NCBI RefSeq assembly: GCF_000346465.2
Contig: NC_034016.1
Location: 3,059,391-3,123,390, forward strand
Reading direction: 5' to 3'
Length of the DNA: 64,000 nucleotides
Origin: Prunus persica
Taxonomy: Eukaryota > Streptophyta > Magnoliopsida > Rosales > Rosaceae
Shown here one piece after another: positions 56,382 through 64,000 of this stretch. A program made the translations under genes and the position numbers. How positions within the stretch are numbered: position 1 is the first letter of the stretch; the number at the start of each line of letters is the position of its first letter. Under the pieces are notes generated by a model. It was given only the letters and a program-made list of their open reading frames with translations, had not been told where the DNA came from and did not search any database.

Positions 56382-58761
56382 ATGGCGGTTTCTGTTACGG
56401 CATCCACAATTTCTTCTTTCCGCTCTGATCGTACGACTCGAATAGCTGCGACTTCTTCATCCTCTGCTTCTTGTTCAAAGCTATCTTCATCGTCTTCTCT
56501 GCAAGTTCCTGTACAGCTTCGATGTGTTCGCATCGGAAGAAGTGGAGTCTCGGCTCCCTCCCGGCCTCGGATTCTTCCTGTGGTAAACTTTTTTCAAATT
56601 TCCTAGTCTCATGCTTTGTTTGTTTCCCGAGAAACTCGAGGAATTATACCTGAAAATTGTGAAGCTTGCAAGTTCAGCTCTTTTAACCTGAGTTGTGGTT
56701 CTTCTTTTTCTGAAAGAATTTTATTTCTCTGTTTTATGGTAAAACTTTATTGTTTATGGTTAGAATTGTGTTTGACTTCACTAATTAATTTGATTGTAAA
56801 CACACAAATAAAATTACAGGGCATATAACTGGAAGCTGGAAACATATTGTTAAAATGTTTATAACCACAACACCAATAACTGCTATTACTTTGCCCCTGC
56901 TTTTTCTTGAAGTTCTGAGAAAACCAAAGACAGCATGGGGTTTTTGGGATTTCCAAATAGGAGTCCTTTTTGGGAGAAGAAAGCTGATTATGTGGTGAGA
57001 GCTAATATTCATAAAAAGGTTTAGTCATAGCTAACTCACAGGTAGATAGTTGGATTATTGAAATTGTGATCATTTGATGTCTATATTCTTTTTTAACGAC
57101 GCGACGTAAGCAGTAGGCAGAAGGAATGAATTCTGACTATTAGAAAGGTATCCTTTTCTGTGGCTTCATTTAAAATTACTATTTGCTTTCAAATTGCAGA
57201 ATTTTGAATATCTCAACATACAACTAATTGTTTGTTTCCTTCTTTTTTTCAAAGCATATACCATTCATTGCAAAAAGTGCAAATGTTGATTAAAGATGTT
57301 CACCATACATTGAACAAAAAACTGTTGCATAGCAGTCTCCATTTGATCACTTTGTAACAAGTTTCTTCGTTTTTCCCATGATAGATTATATAAATATAGT
57401 AGCCATCTCATTTCTCTGGACTATAAGCCTCACTACATGTACTTTCCGGTATACACACCATGGTATGCTGACATAATATGGCTTTATCCTCCTGTCTCGC
57501 TGGCTTTTTGGTTAGGCTACTCAAGACACAGATTTACTATGGTACCAGAGGCCAAACAGAAATTTTTACAGAGCTTAAGAAGGGCATGTACTCTTTGTGG
57601 ATTATTTTTTAAAATGTTAGTGGGATTAATTTGGAAGCACTCAGCTATCTCTAACCTTATTATCAGTGAACTAAATTGGCACCAAACCTTTGAAAAATGA
57701 TAAGAAATCACAATATTGCCCCCCTATTTAAGGTATTGATGTCCATTGTCAGGTCAATCGTCAATGTGAATTATGTTGTCGTGACAATTTGATCTACCTT
57801 TTTGCCACAGAAAGTACCTTTTCATGTAGACTGTTTGGGAATAAAATTGGGAGGGGGTGCCTAGAGAAAAAATAATTAAAAGAATGGGTTGGAAGGTATG
57901 TTATTGATCGAAGAATGGGTTGGAAGGTATAGATTAGATTCTAAAACTTGAATTTTGGAAATATCTTGTAAAGATTTTTTCTTTATATATAAGAAGAAAT
58001 CTCTTGTAAATATTTGTGCTAGTGATGTGATGAAAGCCATATATCCAACGTCATGCATTCAGTCACATGCTCTTTAATCAACTAATTTAGCAGCCAATTA
58101 TTCATACCCCTCTAGTATTGTTCCTCTTATTGCTATTAGCATTCCCTCAAACTACAAGGGAAGATTTCATTGGGGATGATGACTTTTCAGTTATGTAGTT
58201 ATTCTTCTGGAAGTTGTTGTGACTATTTCAATGACTTCGTTTACTGTTTCGTTGCTGTCTTTTGAATACGTAGCGTATCTGAATTAGGAAGTTTGACTGA
58301 ATTGGTGATACATTAATTACATGTTTATTTTGTAAAAATTGATATTACTAGGTTGCAGCAAAGAAGCAAACATTTTCCTCCTTTGAGGATTTGCTGGCTA
58401 CTTCTGACAAACCTATTTTGGTTGACTTCTATGCAACCTGGTAAGCTTTCTTGTTTATTTCACTTTGTATTTCATTCATACGGAAATTCTCTAATTATGA
58501 ATATTAGAATGCACAAAAAGGTGCTTATTCTCTCATGCGTGTAAGAGAAAAGCCCTTCATTTAAATTAACGACAAGGGATCGTGAGTAGAAATGGTCCTA
58601 TATTGTTACGAGGCTGTATAGCCATTTTAATTGATCTATGCAGAATGAGTTACTTTCAAACTAGTATAACCTTTTGTAACTTTCTAATTATTGTTATATT
58701 GTCAGTAAAAACTTGACTTCCTGAACAAGATGATAATTGTTCACCTATTAGGTCCCCCTCT

Positions 58762-58813
<52 letters not shown>

Positions 58814-59618
58814 GAAAGGAAGGTAACACGTCTTGAGTAACAAAATCTGCGGTTGACAGGTGTGGTCCTTGTCAATTTATGGCTCCTATCCTCAATGAAG
58901 TGAGTATTACTCTGAATGACAAGATCCAGGTGGTGAAAATTGACACTGAGAAGTATCCTAGCATTGCTGATAAATACAACATACAGGCATTGCCTACTTT
59001 TATCATATTTAAGGATGGAGAACCATATGACCGCTTTGTAAGTTGAATTTGCTTTCTTCTTTCCTGAAAAATACTACTTCACTTGTATAGATGATTAGTT
59101 TGCCTCTGGTAGATGATCACATACCTGGAAATGTGTAATCTATCTCATAATTTCTCATAGTGATTGCATCCTGTACATAGGGCTAGAATATGGAGCGGTA
59201 TTGTTTTCTTTTTCTTTTTTTGAGTACATGGAGTGATATTGTTATTGTTGTTGCTGTTATGAATTGATGTTAATTTCCCTTTTTAGATTTTGTAATATAA
59301 CTATGCATGTGCTTTGGTTTGTCCAATATCATCAGGTGTGTCCCTTTGCATTCTTTTTTCATTGTTTTGTCTGATTTACATGCTAAATTATGAAGAATGT
59401 ATGCTTAATAAATTATGTATGTTCTCTGTGCCATGTATTTAAGCCATTATTAGAATAATCATTACCATCATCAGTTTGATATTGGTTTTCTTCTTCTAAT
59501 TTGACGACTTCTTCTTTTTTCGGATTCGGAAAATTGATTTCATTCCTTGCAGGAGGGTGCTTTGACTGCCGATCAGCTTGTCGAACGAATTGAAACTACT
59601 TTGAAAGTTAAGCAATAG
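56382..59618 (+). CDS. TRX-Y: Thioredoxin y, chloroplastic
   Basis: Four exons, 56382-56582, 58352-58440, 58860-59037 and 59553-59618, encode 177 aa. The first ~65 residues are Ser/Thr/Arg-rich and almost free of acidic residues, a chloroplast transit peptide. The thioredoxin fold follows: [24 protein letters not shown] with the redox site WCGPC at about 97-101 split by an intron inside the Trp codon. Then come KIDTEKYPSIADKYNIQALPTF (cis-Pro loop) and DGEPYDRFEGAL. The end LVERIETTLKVKQ is typical of the y type, which distinguishes it from m, f, x and z. Known role: reduces plastid peroxiredoxin Q and methionine sulfoxide reductases using ferredoxin-thioredoxin reductase. Intron 2 ends shortly after a long CT repeat. 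Confidence 0.94.
58757..58808. repeat. (CT)n microsatellite in intron 2 of the thioredoxin y gene
   Basis: Nearly uninterrupted CT dinucleotides about 50 bp long, ~50 bp before the acceptor at 58859. Pyrimidine-rich and probably length-variable. Confidence 0.9.
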
Positions 59619-60526
59619 GCAGGTGAGCTTTATACATTCATGAGAGAGCTCTTATATGAATCTGTTGTTTCTCTGCCCCCCCTCTCCGTTTCCTGACCAA
59701 TCTTCTTTTGTCAGTCCAGCTTCTCAGGTTGAACCGGGAAATTGGTCTATTCAGAACATTGGAAGAAATATGGATTTGATAGAGGAGGGCATGGGAAGAT
59801 CAGTCATTATTGGATGTTCCTCTGCTTTTTACTCTTTGTATGTAACTGTTTTGTACTTCGAAAAAAAAAAAGAAAGAATTTGTTCATCTCATTGGTGGAT
59901 TTTGTGCGGGTAAAGCCTAGGATTTTATGACGACTTCTGTTATACACAACAACAACCAAAAACAGTTTCATTATATTCAAAATCTTGAATTGGAAAGTTG
60001 ATGGAAATTTGGCGTGATTGATCATATGGGCCTTCATTTGTAATGAAATTTACCTCAGAGTTGAGCTTGAATTGGAGTTTCAGATAAAGACCTTATGTTG
60101 GATGTTTTTGCATAAAAATCAGGTTCAATTGGCAATTGGTGAAGAGATACGAGTCCTTTTGAGAATTAATTGCTTACTGCGTATAATCAATTCAAAACTA
60201 ACAGCCTCAAGATTTTACGATTGTAGCTCAAATGATTAAAAGTAGTTATTCGTGTATTTAAATTCCTGTTCGAATCCCCCTCCCTTAAGATTGTTTTTAA
60301 TTAAAAATATCTATAAAATGAAGTAGCCTCTAGATTTCTGTATAAACCTCCCCCAAATATTGATGAATTTTTTATTTTCTAAATTCTAACAATCAAATAT
60401 GTTATGTTGTTACAATTTTTTTTTTATTTTCAAATTATGTTGTTGCACTTTTTCTTTCAAATTATGCTACATTGTTATGTCCAGGTTGTAAATACTATTT
60501 ATTAATAATCCCTGAGCAAAGCTGCA
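59619..60526. other. 3' UTR of thioredoxin y and spacer/promoter of the SDG41-like gene
   Basis: AT-rich with no coding region. Open frames here are short and lack domains. Confidence 0.5.
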
Positions 60527-63500
60527 ATGGAGATGGAGATGGAGATGGAGATGAGAGCTGAGGAAGACATAGAGATAGGAGAAGACATAACCCCACCACT
60601 CACTCCCCTCGGCTTCGCTCTCCACGACTCCCTTCTCTCCTCTCACTGCTCTTCCTGCTTCTCTCTCCTGCCTCCCCACCCTTTCCCTCCTCTCCACTTT
60701 ACCCCCCCCTTTCCTCATAATCCCCACCATGTCCTCTCCTCCTCCTCCTACTGCTCCCCTCTCTGCTCCACTTCCGATTCTCCCCTCCACGTGTCCAGCG
60801 CCGAGCTCCACCTCCTCCACCTCCTCCAATCCCACCCCTCCACGTACCCCCACGGCGACTCTTCCGACCTCCGTGCCGCCCTCCGCCTCCTCCACTCCCT
60901 TCCCGCCACGGGTCCTTCCGCGCGCATCGCCGGCCTCTTAACCAATCACCACAAGTTCCTCCACCACGACGACCACCACAGAATTCGCGACGGCGCCAGG
61001 GCTATGTTCCTTGCCAGAAAGATGCGCGACGAAGCTCCAAACGTCTGTTCCGATAATTCTTCTTCAGTTTCTCCAGACGACGCCGTCTTGGAGGAGGCTG
61101 CGCTGTGCCTGGTGCTAACCAACGCCGTGGAGGTGCAGGATAAGACCGGGCGCACCCTTGGAATTTCCGTCTACGGTCCCAGCTTCTGCTGGATCAACCA
61201 CAGCTGCTCTCCCAATGCTTGCTACCGGTTTTTGGTGTCGCCGCCGCCGCCACCACCTTGCTCAGCTGAAAGGACGCCTCTCCGCATTGCCCCCTTGGGC
61301 CAAGGAACACAAGTAATCCTTGAAATTTTTACTATTTCCATTTTTTCTTTTTAATTTAGTATTTTCAGCTATAAAATTCAGAGCTGTGGGATTGATATTT
61401 GTTGCAGATTGAGAGTGGTGTTTGTAGCAATAATGTATTTATAAAAGGTGTTGTGGTCCTTATTGCTTTCTTTTCACTTCTAATTTCTTTTGTTTGTTCG
61501 AATTAGAGTTTGAGATTTCCCTGTTTTGTTGAACTTTAGCCAATATGAATGCAGAATGCGTTAGTTATGGTCCAAGAGTGATAGTTAGGAGCATCAAGAG
61601 AATCAAGAAAGGAGAGGAAGTTACAGTTACCTACACTGACTTGTTGCAGCCAAAGGTATCTTTAATTTCTCCACAAACTGGCTTATAGCAAGACAACCCA
61701 GCTTCTTTCTGCTGTACGGGGCTTACCCAAATCCTTGGCGATTTGATTTATCATTTACTTATTTCCCTAAAAAAAATTATTGCATTTATGTTCTATGTTA
61801 AGAAGTTCTTTCTTTGTGATCGTATATTTTGTCATGATTACCCCCAGGCAATGAGGCAGTCAGAGTTATGGTCAAGGTATCGGTTTATCTGCTCTTGTAC
61901 AAGATGTAGTGCGTCACCCCTAACTTATGTGGATCAGGTTTTGGAGGTGGGAATTCATGAAAACTTATTGTTTACTTTCAGAAATCGCTGGGTTCAAGCT
62001 GATATCCAAAAAAATTATGATTGCAACATGGTGACAAACTTCTCTATTATTGTTGTTGTGTGCATCCATTTATTACCTATTTGTATCATTCCCTCTGACC
62101 TCATGGATCCATATAGTCCTGATAATTTCAGCCATGCCTACTTTTCTTCTAAATAACCACAGTGAGGTAAAGTAACTTGGAGGGTTTCTCATTTTATCCC
62201 TTCCTACTGTTTGAACCTTCAACCCCGCCTTCTTGCGACTGCATGCCTAAAATCTAGTAGTTCTTTGGTTCAATACTTTTTATGAACATGGCAGTAATTT
62301 AAGAATTCAAGCCAAATGTCTGACTTATGCCTACCCTCATGCCTGAGTTCCAGATTTGTGGCGCTGAAGAATGAAGATGGGTGTTGATCCAAATGTTATT
62401 TTGATACTATCGCTGGTTCTACAATTATATTCAAATTCTTAATTAAATACTAATTCTTAAGTATGTTTGGAGTTATTCCCTAATATCCTTATAATAATGG
62501 TTTTACAGAAATTTCCAGATCCCACTAGTATTGGTATGTATAACTTTTGTGTTTTTTTCTCCCCTTATTTATATAGTTGAACAAAAGTACCTTTTCAACT
62601 TGAACATGAAGTACCATCCTAACCATTTTTCTTCTATTCTACCTGGAGATAACTGAATGCTCTGGTGGAGTATCTTGGACAACTATTAACCTTTGGCTCA
62701 ATACTCCAGGAAATATCTGCAGCCAATTTCAACTCTTCCAGTTTGAGTTCAGATATAAACTTCAATAGAGATAAGGCAACCCAAAGGTTGACCAATTACA
62801 TTGATGATGCTATAGATGACTACCTGTCAATTGGTGATCCTGAATCTTCTTCTGTGAGGCTTGAGCATGTGCTTACCCAAGGTCTCTCAGATAAGCAGTC
62901 AGAGTGCAAGGAAGAAACATCTCAGCTGACTTACTGGTTGCACCCCTTGCACCACCTCTCTCTAAATGCCTACACAACATTGGCTTCAGCGTATAAAATC
63001 CGTGCTACTGACTTATCAGCTTTATATTCCAAAATGGATGATCATCTACTGAATGCTTTAGACTTGAGCAGGACCAGCACAGCATACTCCTTGTTACTTG
63101 CAGGTGCAACTCACCATCTGTTTCGCTCTGAATCTTCTCTAATCGTATCTGTTGCGAATTTCTGGTCGAGTGCAGGAGAGTCCTTGCTAACTCTTGCTAG
63201 AAGCTCAGTCTGGAGTCAGTTTGTCCAACGGGATCTACCTGTGTCAAACCCAAGTTCTACTGGAAAGTATAGATGTCCAAACTGCTCATTGGCAGATAAA
63301 TTTGAAACCGACTCATTTCATGGTCAAGTTCGATATGCAGATTTTGACTATGTATCAAATGAGTTCGTTGATTGTGTCACTAATTTTACACAGAATGTTT
63401 GGAACTTTTTGGGTCTCGGTTGCCAGTATCTGAGATTGGTTAAGAATCCTATAGATTTCAGCTGGCTTGGTACGGTAAGATATTCCAGTGTAGGGGAAGA

Positions 63501-63735
63501 TATTGTTCGATCTAGTGGCACTGAAGTGGCTTCTAAGTGTGGGGCTGGGAGAAGAATATCTGGAAGTGAAGCAGAGGGATACAACAACCAGGTAAGGATA
63601 TGTCTTTTTAAGCTTGGTGTCCATTGCTTACTTTATGGAGGATATCTAGCGAGCATATGTTATGGTAATTCCCATTTGACTCGTAATGTTGGTAAAATTT
63701 TAGATTTGGAAGAAAGCATTGAATCCTTGTCATGA
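60527..63735 (+). CDS. SDG41: SET-domain protein, SET DOMAIN GROUP 41-like
   Basis: Five exons, 60527-61312, 61408-61447, 61555-61655, 61848-61946 and 62710-63735, give 683 aa. The ATG at 60527 begins a short GAGATG microsatellite (MEMEMEMEM). A degenerate MYND-like zinc region (HCSSCFSLL, then YCSPLCS) sits near 40-85. The SET catalytic core is split over exons 1-3: CWINHSCSPNACYRF near 222-235 and KKGEEVTVTYTDLLQPK near 294-310. It is followed by the Cys-rich post-SET-like CSCTRC in exon 4. The long C-terminus is TPR-like and family-specific. SET enzymes methylate lysine using S-adenosylmethionine; whether this SMYD-type clade modifies histones is not established. Exon 2 is only 40 bp. I read through a GTAAGG at 63592 because the in-frame sequence after it (CLFKLGVHCLLYGGYLASICYG) looks coding. 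Confidence 0.88.
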
Positions 63736-64000
63736 ACCAGATTGAGTTTTAGAACTTGCAAGTTAAATTTATACTTGATTTATTGTTAATTGTTGTATTT
63801 AGTTGAAAGTTATATGCCCATTAAAGTTTTCTGTATCAATTATCAATGTCAGTTTGCATGAAAATTAAAATTTATATTTTGACCACGTTTATATGTACAT
63901 TGTACTTGTGGTTTTCACCTCCAATTTTATTCTTCTTGCATTCCTCCCCAAGGAATCAGCTGCAAATCTCAAAGTTATATATCTGTTAAGAGCTCATGGG
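63736..64000. other. 3' UTR of the SDG41-like gene and window edge
   Basis: AT-rich. The last ~50 bases (from about 63950) could begin another feature but are too short to judge. Confidence 0.4.

Noticed and set aside
60467..60895. Minus-strand Gly/Glu-rich frame opposite the SDG41-like exon 1
   Set aside because: It is the antisense shadow of a Pro/His/Ser-rich, CT-rich coding exon; low-complexity composition and no domain.

Overview
This is a eudicot plant nuclear window. Evidence: multi-exon genes with GT-AG introns, AT-rich introns and spacers, peroxisomal and plastid targeting signals, and many plant LTR retrotransposons. The repeat families look like those of woody Rosaceae, but that placement is an inference from memory. 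All exon boundaries were worked out by eye from reading frame and splice sites; no search was run.

Layout. (1) 757-3029 (+): peroxisomal acyl-activating enzyme 1-like gene (AAE1) ending in the PTS1 tripeptide SKL. (2) 3799-~5800 (-): truncated Ty3/gypsy remnant with an open gag. (3) 6985-17196 (+): a 14-exon sterol 3-beta-glucosyltransferase (UGT80A2-like). (4) 17761-22707 (-): near-complete Ty1/copia element with paired LTRs and a 5-bp target duplication. (5) 23338-50098: a dispersed cluster of four citrate-binding-protein-like genes (alginate-lyase-2 fold): A and B on the minus strand, C and D on the plus strand. A and C look intact; B and D are damaged. Between and beside them sit a young 6.6-kb LTR element without pol that carries fragments of two host genes (HAD nucleotidase and 14-3-3) plus an antisense coiled-coil ORF, a Cassandra TRIM with 5S-rRNA-like LTRs, several foldback/MITE elements, adjacent copia elements, and a broken DUF2828-type gene. 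(6) 50452-55157 (+): PAP2_C/sphingomyelin-synthase-like multispanning membrane protein. (7) 56382-59618 (+): chloroplast thioredoxin y. (8) 60527-63735 (+): SET-domain protein SDG41-like.

The housekeeping genes are at the edges and are compact and intact. The centre (about 17.7-50 kb) is a repeat-rich zone where the citrate-binding-like family has been duplicated, inverted and partly pseudogenised. The genes do not form a shared pathway. The right-hand trio (PAP2_C, Trx y, SDG41) appears to match a conserved neighbourhood on Arabidopsis chromosome 1. The most unusual item is the 28681-35329 element: near-identical LTRs, no recognisable polyprotein, sense-oriented pieces of two unrelated host genes near its 5' LTR, and a 183-codon ORF on the opposite strand.
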